From the NCBI GenBank assembly GCA_020847535.1, contig JADLBU010000119.1:1-64000 (forward strand): a stretch of 64,000 nt of DNA. The letters are read 5' to 3'. Every line of letters starts with the position of its first letter. Position 1 is the stretch's first letter. This document shows positions 26,615 to 34,053 of this stretch, in pieces. The notes under the pieces are model-generated. The model had not been told where the DNA came from, ran no database searches, and was given only the letters and a program-made list of their open reading frames with translations. A program made the translations under genes and the position numbers. The stretch is from Phycisphaerales bacterium. GTDB lineage: Bacteria > Planctomycetota > Phycisphaerae > Phycisphaerales > UBA1924.

Positions 26615-27682
26615 TCAAAAATTGCGTGCGGTGCTGCTCTGTCGAATCACCAGGCGCGTGGGGAGCCTTCTGCACAGAACCTCGGCATCGTTGTTCTCGA
26701 GCCTGCGGATGAGCAGCCGCACGGCGACAGCGCCCATCTCGGCCATGGGCAGGGCGATCGATGAGAGCTGCGGCTCCACGATGCGCGAGATGAGCGAGTC
26801 ATTGAACCCGACAACGCGGAGTTGGTCCGGCACGACGAGCTGGGCCTCGTGGGCGGCGTGGATGATGCCGCAGGCGATCTTGTCATTGGCGGCGAGCACG
26901 GCGATCGCCGATTCGGGAGCGCTGGAGGGTGCGAAGCTCTTGCGCTGGATCATGCGCATCGCCCACTCCTTGCCCCAGTCCATGGAGTATTCCCCGAAGC
27001 TGACCTGATCGGGACTTGGCTCGAAGCCCGCGGCCGAGAGCGCAGCCGAGAAGGCCCGTGCGCGCTGGATGGTGTCGAAGTTCCCGCGCGTGCCTCCCAC
27101 GAAGTAGAGGTTCCCCGGCTCCACCCAACGCAGCAGGTGATCGACGGCATCCCGTGCGCCCTTGTCGTTGTCAAGGATGACGCTGTCGAGGCCCTGCTTG
27201 GACATGTCGGTGTCGAGGATGACGGTGGGAATGCCGGCCTCGAGAACATCCCGGGTGAGTGGATCCTCGGCATCGGTGATGACGACGAGCATGCCATCGA
27301 CCAGTCCGGAGCCGATGATCTTGCGCCGGCGCTTGCCATCGACACCAGTGGCGATCGTGGTGGTGAGGAGGTGGTAGCCCAGCGTCGTGGCTTCCTCATC
27401 GGCGCCGGCGAGCAGGTAGCTCATGAACTCGCCGTGGAATCGCGGGAGCGCCAGGCCGATGACGTGGGTGGAGCGAGAGCCCAGGACCTGGGCGAGCGGG
27501 TTGGGTGTGTACCCCAGCTTCTTGATCGCCTCCTGCACCTTGTCGGCGGTGGGCCGGGTGACGCTGGGGGATTCGTTCAAGACCCTGGAGACGGTGGCGA
27601 TCGAGCAGCGGGCAGCGCGGGCAACATCCCGGATGGAGATGTGCTTGGTTCCCGTGCGTGGATGTTCGTTCGGAGTGGGCAC
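26615..27682 (-). CDS. LacI-family transcriptional regulator
   Basis: A 355-residue repressor-type protein. The N-terminal helix-turn-helix and hinge helix are ISIRDVARAARCSIATVSRV and LGYTPNPLAQVLGSRSTHVI. A periplasmic-binding-protein-like sugar-sensing domain follows (LYFVGGTRGNFDTIQRARAF, AVLAANDKIACGIIHAA, LRVVGFNDS). GTG 27682 is taken as the start because it lies 11 codons before the HTH and no ATG is available nearby. No Shine-Dalgarno is evident. The frame stays open upstream to 28144 with nonsense-like sequence. Such regulators usually control sugar-degradation genes. The convergent glycoside hydrolase, 21 bases away, is the obvious candidate, but no operator was identified. Confidence 0.88.
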   Translation of the reverse strand: MPTPNEHPRTGTKHISIRDVARAARCSIATVSRVLNESPSVTRPTADKVQEAIKKLGYTPNPLAQVLGSRSTHVIGLALPRFHGEFMSYLLAGADEEATTLGYHLLTTTIATGVDGKRRRKIIGSGLVDGMLVVITDAEDPLTRDVLEAGIPTVILDTDMSKQGLDSVILDNDKGARDAVDHLLRWVEPGNLYFVGGTRGNFDTIQRARAFSAALSAAGFEPSPDQVSFGEYSMDWGKEWAMRMIQRKSFAPSSAPESAIAVLAANDKIACGIIHAAHEAQLVVPDQLRVVGFNDSLISRIVEPQLSSIALPMAEMGAVAVRLLIRRLENNDAEVLCRRLPTRLVIRQSSTARNF

Positions 27683-27979
27683 GGGATGGAGGGTAGAGGC
27701 GCTGCGATGGGCGCAGTGGAATGCGGGGAAATTGGGGACTCTTATGAAGCTGGGCGGTATTGGCGTCTTTTCCCTACAAGTGGCAAAGTCGGAGCCGATC
27801 GCTGCCGATGAGGGGGATATCTGGGGCGAGAGCCCGATGGGGTTTCGTACCGCAGCATCCGCGCCCACGAGGGTGCGCGGGGCTGTTCCCCGACATGCCG
27901 AAGATGGGCGTGCTGCGCTGCGGCGGTGTTCGCTGCGCGCTGGCGAGCATTCTTCGCGCACAGACAGGAGCCGGATCGA
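27683..27979. other. Divergent promoter region between lacI-type gene and low-complexity protein gene
   Basis: 297 bases holding the start regions of both genes. I see GC-rich palindromic patches but no clear -10/-35 pair and no palindromic LacI operator. The last 17 bases carry AGGAG, the ribosome binding site of the low-complexity gene. Confidence 0.4.
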
Positions 27980-29308
27980 ATGACATACACGACGTTCCCC
28001 AACACGGTCCCCAACGGCACGACGACGCAGAATGGGATCAACGGCGGGATCAACACCACGAATGGCCAGAGCCAGTACGGCGGCCAGTCGCCGGTGGGCC
28101 AGTATCCGGTGGGTCAGTATCCGGTCGGCCAGTACCCCCAGCACGCGGTGAACCAGTACAGCGGCCAGCAGATCCCCTTCGGCCAGTTCCCGGCGTTCAA
28201 CGGTTACACCGGCACGCCGAGCTTCGTGCCCCAGAACTTCATTCCTCAGGGCTACGTTCCGCAGAACTACATTTCTCAGAACTGGGGCGTGCCGAACAGC
28301 TTCGGGATCCCGGCGATCCTCGCGAGCGCGGGCACGGCGAACTTCGCTCCCACGTTCAACCCCTTCGGCTCGTTCCAGAACTCATCTTCGTGGACGCCCT
28401 GGAACTGGTACAGCCGTCCCCAGACCTTCGGCGGCAATTCGTTCTCGTACGGCCATAACGGCTTTGTGCCCAGCTTCGTGAACGGCTGGACGCCCGGCAA
28501 CAGCTGGACTCCCGCGAACACCTGGGGCTTCAACACCAACGGCTATACCCCCTCGTTCAACTCGACCTTCAACCCCGTGAACGGGTACGGCTATGTGAAC
28601 GGCATCTACAACACGTTCAACACGCCGTTTAATTCGTTCAACACACCGACGTTCGGTTACGGTGTCAGCCCCACGGGTTACACCACCCTCGGTATGACCC
28701 CCTTCAACTACAGCACCCCCACCACCTTCAACTCCCCCATCACCCCCATCACCCCCATCACCCCCATCACCAACTCGTTCTACTCGCCCTTCGTCGGCGG
28801 GCAGAGCTTCGGCGTGCCGTTCACCACCGGCTTCAACACGACCGGCTTCAACGGCCTGGGTGTCAACAGCTACGGCTCCGGCAACTACGGCTACGGCAGC
28901 TTCGGCCAGTTCCCCAGCACGTTCTCTCCGACCGGCCAGTTCTACGGCAACACCTTCGGCCAGACGTTCCCCTGGCAGAACACGCTCGGCTGGCATCCCG
29001 GCTTCGATGCCACCGGCTCGTTCCACGGCACCACCGGCTACACCCCCGCTTCTCTCCACACCTCCTTCCCCACCTCGCACTACTTCGGCGGCTACTCCCC
29101 GTTCACCGCCCCCTTCAACAACTACACCAACACCCTCTTCAACCAGGCCTACGGCTTCGTCCCCGGCTACTCCCCGGTCGGCACGTTCTCCGGGATCAAC
29201 GGCATCCCCACCTCGCCCATCTCTCCGATCACCCCCATCACGGGCATCCCCGGCGCGACCCCCGTCTCGGGCATCAATGAGTGCTGCGGCATCCGCCAGG
29301 CGGCCTGA
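27980..29308 (+). CDS. Low-complexity N/G/T/F/P/S/Y/Q-rich protein almost free of charged residues
   Basis: A 442-residue protein with no recognisable domain, signal peptide or membrane helix. By direct count it contains no Lys, two Arg, one Asp and one Glu. The rest is mainly Asn, Gly, Thr, Phe, Pro, Ser, Tyr and Gln. Internal repeats include three PVGQY units near the start and PITPITPITPIT. Aromatic residues are evenly spaced in NGY/NGF/TGF/TGY steps. Two adjacent Cys sit near the C-terminus (NECCGIRQAA). The composition resembles prion-like or phase-separating domains and some structural secreted proteins. AGGAG lies about 9 bases before ATG 27980, and a strong terminator follows, suggesting high expression. 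No homologous family is recognised. Confidence 0.75.
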   Translation: MTYTTFPNTVPNGTTTQNGINGGINTTNGQSQYGGQSPVGQYPVGQYPVGQYPQHAVNQYSGQQIPFGQFPAFNGYTGTPSFVPQNFIPQGYVPQNYISQNWGVPNSFGIPAILASAGTANFAPTFNPFGSFQNSSSWTPWNWYSRPQTFGGNSFSYGHNGFVPSFVNGWTPGNSWTPANTWGFNTNGYTPSFNSTFNPVNGYGYVNGIYNTFNTPFNSFNTPTFGYGVSPTGYTTLGMTPFNYSTPTTFNSPITPITPITPITNSFYSPFVGGQSFGVPFTTGFNTTGFNGLGVNSYGSGNYGYGSFGQFPSTFSPTGQFYGNTFGQTFPWQNTLGWHPGFDATGSFHGTTGYTPASLHTSFPTSHYFGGYSPFTAPFNNYTNTLFNQAYGFVPGYSPVGTFSGINGIPTSPISPITPITGIPGATPVSGINECCGIRQAA

Positions 29309-29342
29309 GATCTGAGACTCAGAGACTTCAATGACACTTCCG

Positions 29343-29375
29343 CACCGGCCCGGTTTACGGGCCGGTGTTGTTTTT
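29343..29375 (+). terminator. Strong intrinsic terminator after the low-complexity gene
   Basis: CACCGGCCCG and CGGGCCGGTG form a perfect 10-bp stem with a 5-base loop, followed by TTGTTTTT. It is 34 bases past the stop at 29308. Confidence 0.88.
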
Positions 29376-29412
29376 GTCACGGCAACGAGAGGTGATTGGA
29401 TGCGCCGCCTGC

Positions 29413-29970
29413 TTACTTCCCATGCACCCGCGTCAGCCCGAACTTCAGCGCTTCGCGCGAGTCATCCTTGAACGAAACGGTGATCGCCAGCGTGTCGCCC
29501 GTCCGTCGATACTCGCAAGAGGCAATGCCTCCGATGTTGGTGTTGTTCTTGAACAGAGCACCGGTCTCGGAACTCTCCGCAAGCGGCAGCGTGGCGACCG
29601 TCGCGAGCTCATCCTTCCACGGATTGAACTTGGAATCGAAGTGCCGCAGGCGCAGGGTGGGCGTGGAGCCCTCGGCCTTGATCGCGAGCATTTCATAGAG
29701 GACGGTCTTGCCCTCGTGCTGCCAGCGGAACATGCCGATGATCGAATCCCCCATCGCACCGCTCCAGGTTTCCTCAACCGGATCCCCTTCCATCGTGCCA
29801 GTCCAGCTCCCCGCGAGCCACGCGAGCGGCTTGAGGCACTCGGGATCGCTGGCTGGGGTGGCCGTGGCTGGGGGGACCGGGGGCTGTGCCGGAGCCGGCG
29901 CATCGGGCTGCTTGGGCGCGGGCTGGGTGATGGCGATCAGGGCGAGCAGGAGGGAGACGGGGAGGATCAT
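29413..29970 (-). CDS. Exported DUF6265-like (lipocalin-type) protein
   Basis: A 185-residue exported protein. The signal peptide MILPVSLLLALIAITQPA precedes a long Pro/Ala/Gln linker, then a compact beta domain beginning LAWLAGSWTGTMEGDPVEET. Further conserved elements are GDSIIGMFRW and TLRLRHFDSKFNPWKDE. This pattern fits the DUF6265 family, whose role is unknown. The ATG at 29970 is chosen because it gives a clean signal peptide and has AGGAA upstream. It is divergent from the thrS operon leader. Confidence 0.75.
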   Translation of the reverse strand: MILPVSLLLALIAITQPAPKQPDAPAPAQPPVPPATATPASDPECLKPLAWLAGSWTGTMEGDPVEETWSGAMGDSIIGMFRWQHEGKTVLYEMLAIKAEGSTPTLRLRHFDSKFNPWKDELATVATLPLAESSETGALFKNNTNIGGIASCEYRRTGDTLAITVSFKDDSREALKFGLTRVHGK

Positions 29971-30065
29971 CTGAAAGGTTCCTGGCGGTGCTGCAAACCC
30001 ACAGCGCCAGTGTACAGAATGGCGGGCAGTGGCCGAGGGCGGCGGGGCGGCTAGACTTTCCGGCA

Positions 30066-30125
30066 ATGAACCGGCCAGGGCCCACCATCACGACGACGAC
30101 TACGTGGATCTTCCGCAGCGGATGA
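30066..30125 (+). CDS. Putative threonine-rich leader peptide of the thrS operon
   Basis: A 19-codon ORF, MNRPGPTITTTTTWIFRSG, with six Thr and two Ile codons clustered at 30084-30110. It resembles the E. coli thr operon leader, which contains runs of Thr with Ile. An intrinsic terminator follows 35 bases after its stop, and thrS is the third gene downstream. No strong Shine-Dalgarno is visible; a possible -10 box (TAGACT) lies only 9 bases upstream, so the leader would be almost leaderless. The DNA run could also be read in another frame as HHHDDDY from a distant GTG, so the coding call is tentative. Confidence 0.5.
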   Translation: MNRPGPTITTTTTWIFRSG

Positions 30126-30186
30126 AGCCGGCATCCGTCTGTCTGTGAATCGATATGCGACCCGGCCGGCAGCGGCCGGGTTTTTT
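30123..30186 (+). promoter_or_regulatory. Transcription attenuator (terminator/antiterminator) ahead of the thrS operon
   Basis: CCCGGCCG (30161-30168) and CGGCCGGG (30173-30180) form an 8-bp stem followed by TTTTTT (30181-30186), a canonical terminator 35 bases before the first structural gene. GCCGGC at 30127-30132, which begins just after the leader stop codon, can pair with GCCGGC at 30165-30170 inside the terminator 5' arm and would block it. A ribosome finishing the leader would mask 30127-30132 and allow termination. A ribosome stalled on Thr codons would not. It could instead simply terminate transcription from upstream. Confidence 0.5.
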
Positions 30187-30221
30187 CGTTGATGAAGGAC
30201 TTGGGCGGCGGGAAGGCCCGC

Positions 30222-30482
30222 ATGGAGGGCGCCTTGGAACAGGAAGAACTGCTCTGCATCGCCTGCGAGGTTCCGATGGAGGTCGGGTTCATGGTTGATT
30301 CAGCGCACGCCGCGATCCTGCAATCTCGCTGGTGCGCTGGGGTTCCGCAGAAATCCTGGACAGGGAGCGAGGTTCACTCCAAGCAATTCAAGGCCGCGAT
30401 CAAGGTGACGACGTATCGATGCCCATCGTGCGGACGGCTGGAATCGTTCGCTCTGCAGGAGCCGGAAGAGAAGGCACAGTGA
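30222..30482 (+). CDS. Small zinc-ribbon protein (DUF6487-like)
   Basis: An 86-residue cytosolic protein with two Cys pairs, LLCIACEVPME and YRCPSCGRLESFAL. They bracket a conserved segment (GFMVDSAHAAILQSRW), as in PF20097/DUF6487-type proteins. The ATG at 30222 is preferred because GGGAAGG lies 5 bases upstream. An ATG at 30192 lies directly after the attenuator T-run and has no ribosome binding site. It is the first structural gene after the attenuator, 46 bases ahead of the lipoprotein gene. The function is unknown. Confidence 0.65.
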   Translation: MEGALEQEELLCIACEVPMEVGFMVDSAHAAILQSRWCAGVPQKSWTGSEVHSKQFKAAIKVTTYRCPSCGRLESFALQEPEEKAQ

Positions 30483-30528
30483 GCCAAGGCCCACTGAGCC
30501 GGGGATGGATGAGGCTGGAAGTGATGCG

Positions 30529-31155
30529 ATGAACAGGAATCCGAAACAAAGCCTATTGAGGCGAGCGGCCGGCTGCGTAGCGATCGCCGGCGCGGCCGCG
30601 CTGGCGGGGTGTGCGAACAGCAAGGAAGCTGCAAAGCCGCCGGTTGCCGCCGCAGCAGCGCCGGCCGACAACACGGAGCTGCGGATGCTCTGCGAGGCCG
30701 ACCAGACGGATCGCCAGAACGTGACCGATGCCGATTGGCACGAGGTCAGCAAGCGCGATGTCGCCCGCGAAGCCCGCGTTCGCGAGATGCTCGCCGAGGG
30801 CACCGTCAACACCGGCGCTGACTACTACCACGCCGCCCTCATCTGCCAGCACTCCATGGAGTTGGGTGGCATCCAGCTTGCCCACGAACTGTCGATGATC
30901 TCCGGAGCCCTGGGTGACATGCGCGGACGCTGGCTGATGGCGGCGAGCTACGACCGGCTCCTTAACCGCCTCGACCAGCCGCAGCGATTCGGGACACAGT
31001 ACCGTCAGAAGGGCAACGAACCGATGTCGCTGGGTGAGATCAGCCCAGGCGTCACGGATGCGATGCGGAAGGCAATCAACGTGCCGACGCTTGAAGAGGC
31101 CAAGGCCCGCGAAGAAGAGATGCGCAGGATGTTTGCCAAGCCGGAAGTCAAGTAG
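30529..31155 (+). CDS. DUF6624-like lipoprotein
   Basis: A 208-residue lipoprotein. The signal peptide from MNRNPKQSLLRRAAGCVAIA ends in the lipobox LAGC. The mature part has the DUF6624 pattern: LCEADQTDRQ, ADYYHAALICQHS, LAHELSMISGALGD and a terminal PQRFGTQYRQKG. ATG 30529 is chosen over 30505 because GGAAG lies upstream and the signal peptide is then complete. It sits between the zinc-ribbon gene and thrS without an intervening terminator, so it is probably part of that operon. The biochemical role is unknown. Confidence 0.8.
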   Translation: MNRNPKQSLLRRAAGCVAIAGAAALAGCANSKEAAKPPVAAAAAPADNTELRMLCEADQTDRQNVTDADWHEVSKRDVAREARVREMLAEGTVNTGADYYHAALICQHSMELGGIQLAHELSMISGALGDMRGRWLMAASYDRLLNRLDQPQRFGTQYRQKGNEPMSLGEISPGVTDAMRKAINVPTLEEAKAREEEMRRMFAKPEVK

Positions 31156-31230
31156 GAATCCAAGACCAGGACATTCAACCACAAGACATTGAACCAACCA
31201 CCCCAGGCGGTGGATTGACTGGAGCTGACA

Positions 31231-33441
31231 GTGCCGACCATTACTCTTCCCAACGGTGATAAGAAGGTTTTCGACAAGTCCGTGAGCGCCGCGGACGTTG
31301 CCGCATCGATCGGCGCGGGGCTTGCCAAGGCCGCGATCGGGTGCAAGGTGGATGGGGAGCTCCGTGACCTGTCTTCCGTGCTCGACAAGGACTGCGCGCT
31401 GGCGATCGTGACCATGCCCAAGCCCGGCCAAGCGGTGAGCGCCGATGCCCTGTACCTGATGCGGCACTCGGCAGCACACGTGATGGCCGAGGCGATCCAG
31501 GATGTGATCGGCAAGGATGTCCAGCTCGCCTACGGCCCCCCGACCGAGAACGGGTTCTTCTACGACATGTTCGTGCCCGCGGGGAAGAAGATCTCGACCG
31601 AGCAGTTCGCGGCGATCGACAAGCGGATGGGTGAGATCATCGCCGAGAACCGGCCGTTCTCGCGCTACGAGGTCGGCTCGCAGGAGGGGCTTTCCAAGCT
31701 CAAGGCAGAGGGCAACAAGTACAAGGTGGACAACGCCGAGCGGGCGCTGGGGATGCCATCGAGCGTCTACCACGGCAAGAAGGCCGCGTTCGCGAGTGGA
31801 AACAGCGCCGCCGGCGTGGACAACGCTGCGAAGCTGTCGTTCTACGCGACCGGCGCTCCCGGCAAGAACTGGGAAGATCTCTGCCGCGGACCACACGTCC
31901 CCACCACCGGCCGCATCGGCGCTGCCAAGGTGATGTCGCTCGCCAGCAGCTACTGGCACGGAGATGAAGACTCCGATCGCCTCATGCGCGTCTACGGCAC
32001 CGCGTTCGCCACCCAGGCCGATCTCGATGAGTTCCTCAAGCAGAAGGAAGAGGCCTCCAAGCGCGATCACCGCGTCATCGGCAAGCACCTGCGCCTCTTC
32101 CACATCGATGAGGATGTCGGCCAGGGGCTCATCCTCTGGACCCCGCGCGGATCGATCGTCCGCAAGGAGCTCCAGACCTTCATCGCCGCCGAGCTGCGCA
32201 AGCAGGGTTATACCGAGGTCTTCACCCCGCACATCGGGCGATTGGAGCTCTACAAGACCAGCGGGCACTTCCCGTACTACAAGGATTCGCAGTTCGCTCC
32301 GATCATCGAACGCGATGCGCTCGCCGCGCTCAGCGCTTCGGGCTGCACCTGCGCGGAAATGATGAACCGTGTCGAGGGTGTCGCCGAGCGGCTCGCCCGC
32401 GGCATCAACGAGCGCTCCGGCAAGGAGGTGATCGCCAAGGACCGCATCATGCCTGATGACAAGCTCGTCGAAGGCTTCATGCTCAAGCCCATGAACTGCC
32501 CGCACCACGCCAAGATCTTCGCTTCCAGCCCCCACTCCTACCGCGACATGCCCGTGCGGCTCGCCGAGTTCGGCACCGTCTACCGCTGGGAGCAGTCCGG
32601 CGAGCTCAACGGCATGACCCGCGTCCGCGGCTTCACCCAGGATGATGCCCACCTCTTCTGCACCGAAGACCAGATCCCGGCGGAGGTGCAAGGGTGCCTG
32701 TCGCTGGTCAAGACCATCTTCGCGACCCTGGGGATGAAGGACTATCGCGTGCGCGTCGGTCTGCGCGATCCCAACGCCGACAAATACACCGGCAGCAAGG
32801 AGAACTGGGACAAGGCCGAGGCGGCGTGCATCGCCGCCGCCGAATCGTTGGGCGTTTCGTTCAGCAGGGAGCCCGGCGAGGCCGCGTTCTACGGGCCCAA
32901 GATCGACTTCGTCGTCAAGGATGTCATCGGCCGGGAGTGGCAGCTGGGGACCGTGCAGGTCGATTACAACATGGCGATCCGGTTTGATCTGTCGTACATC
33001 GGGTCCGACAACAGGCCTCATCGCCCGGTCGTCATCCACCGCGCTCCGTTCGGGAGCATGGAACGCTTCTGCGGTGTGCTGATCGAGCACTTCGCGGGGG
33101 CGTTCCCGGCCTGGCTGAGCCCCGAGCAGGTCCGCGTGCTGCCGATCTCCGACAAGAGCAACGAGTACGCCCAGAAGGTGCTCGCCGCGCTCCAGGCGGC
33201 GGATGTCCGGGCGGCCATCGACGATTCCAACGATCGCGTCCAGGCGAAGATCAAGATCGCGGCGGATGAGAAGATCCCGTACATGGCGATCGTGGGGCCG
33301 CGGGATGCGGAGGCCGGGATGGTGTCGGTGCGGGCACGGGGCGTGGAGAAGGATCTGGGTGGGATGGCGCTGGATGCCTTTGTTTCAAGTCTGAAATCTG
33401 AGATCAAGGATCGCCGGGCGGAGCTGGGGGTGAAGCCGTAA
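31231..33441 (+). CDS. thrS: Threonine--tRNA ligase, with internal insertion
   Basis: Charges tRNA-Thr with threonine in the cytosol. The GTG start has GGAG about 7 bases upstream. Domains: TGS (about residues 1-65), the editing domain with RHSAAHVMAEA near residue 80, and a class II catalytic core. The core shows MLKPMNCPHHAKIFA, VYRWEQSGELNGMTRVRGFT and FYGPKIDFVVKDVIG, followed by an anticodon-binding domain at the C-terminus. The 736-residue length exceeds the usual 640 or so. About 45 extra residues (369-415) fall between KDSQFAPI and the MLKPMNCPHH motif and contain CTCAEMMNRVEG. Key residues look intact. A putative Thr-rich attenuator precedes the operon. Confidence 0.95.
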   Translation: MPTITLPNGDKKVFDKSVSAADVAASIGAGLAKAAIGCKVDGELRDLSSVLDKDCALAIVTMPKPGQAVSADALYLMRHSAAHVMAEAIQDVIGKDVQLAYGPPTENGFFYDMFVPAGKKISTEQFAAIDKRMGEIIAENRPFSRYEVGSQEGLSKLKAEGNKYKVDNAERALGMPSSVYHGKKAAFASGNSAAGVDNAAKLSFYATGAPGKNWEDLCRGPHVPTTGRIGAAKVMSLASSYWHGDEDSDRLMRVYGTAFATQADLDEFLKQKEEASKRDHRVIGKHLRLFHIDEDVGQGLILWTPRGSIVRKELQTFIAAELRKQGYTEVFTPHIGRLELYKTSGHFPYYKDSQFAPIIERDALAALSASGCTCAEMMNRVEGVAERLARGINERSGKEVIAKDRIMPDDKLVEGFMLKPMNCPHHAKIFASSPHSYRDMPVRLAEFGTVYRWEQSGELNGMTRVRGFTQDDAHLFCTEDQIPAEVQGCLSLVKTIFATLGMKDYRVRVGLRDPNADKYTGSKENWDKAEAACIAAAESLGVSFSREPGEAAFYGPKIDFVVKDVIGREWQLGTVQVDYNMAIRFDLSYIGSDNRPHRPVVIHRAPFGSMERFCGVLIEHFAGAFPAWLSPEQVRVLPISDKSNEYAQKVLAALQAADVRAAIDDSNDRVQAKIKIAADEKIPYMAIVGPRDAEAGMVSVRARGVEKDLGGMALDAFVSSLKSEIKDRRAELGVKP

Positions 33442-33473
33442 TCGCGGCAGATCGTTCGTTCTAACCCGAGACA

Positions 33474-33974
33474 TCAAGCGCTGGACACATCCAGCGGCGG
33501 ACCGTGGAACCTGACACCGAATCGGTCGAAGATCTCGGCGATCTGATCGGGGCTTGCCTGCGGGTTGTGCTTGAAGAGTGCTGCGTTCTCGCGGAAGGGC
33601 TGCTCCAGCCCCGCGGGTGTCACCCAGATGAGCATGCGGCTGGGTTTCGGACCGGCGTTCATAAAGGTGTGGATGCTGCCGCGCGGGGCGAGCAGGAACG
33701 TGCCGGCGCTGCCGACATGGATCTGCCCGTTCACACTGAACTTCACGGTGCCCTCGATGATGTAGAAGTACTCATCCTCGCGTTCGTGGCTGTGCAGCGG
33801 CGGGCCCACGCCCGGCGGCGTGATCGCCTCGAAGACGGTGCACTGGCCCCCCGTCGCAGAGGCATCGGCGAGGATGCGGGCCTTATCGCCGACGATGACG
33901 ATCGTGTCGCCGCCATCGGGCTTGATGATCGCGGGGTTCGCGCAGCGGGTCAGCGCTGGATCTGGCGTTGTCAT
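33474..33974 (-). CDS. Cupin-domain protein
   Basis: A 166-residue single-domain cupin. The first metal-binding motif is in GPPLHSHEREDEYFYIIEG (two His and a Glu) and the second in GTFLLAPRGSIHTFMNAG (His). It probably binds a divalent metal and a small ligand, and resembles the quercetinase-like cupins of unknown substrate. The ATG at 33974 is chosen because the domain starts soon after and upstream sequence is not protein-like. The ribosome binding site is weak. It is 32 bases from the convergent thrS, and the membrane-protein gene lies upstream on the same strand. Confidence 0.85.
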   Translation of the reverse strand: MTTPDPALTRCANPAIIKPDGGDTIVIVGDKARILADASATGGQCTVFEAITPPGVGPPLHSHEREDEYFYIIEGTVKFSVNGQIHVGSAGTFLLAPRGSIHTFMNAGPKPSRMLIWVTPAGLEQPFRENAALFKHNPQASPDQIAEIFDRFGVRFHGPPLDVSSA

Positions 33975-34053
33975 GGCCCGATGGTAGTTGCAGAAATCAA
34001 CGCCGTGCCCGGGAACCCGAGACTCGATGCGGGAACGGTTCGCCCAGCATCGA

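Noticed and set aside
28120-29300. CRISPR-like repeats in the low-complexity gene
   Set aside because: The repeats are short codon-level repeats within one reading frame (PVGQY, PIT), with no spacer structure and no cas genes nearby.
30029-30148. Alternative leader frame from GTG 30029 reading HHHDDDY, resembling a histidine leader
   Set aside because: The start is distant and weak, His codons are only three, and no his gene follows. The Thr frame has an ATG and thrS downstream. It is kept as an alternative, not annotated.
30553-33090. A very long open frame antisense to thrS
   Set aside because: High-GC coding sequence leaves long antisense frames open. The translation has no domain and thrS on the other strand is certain.
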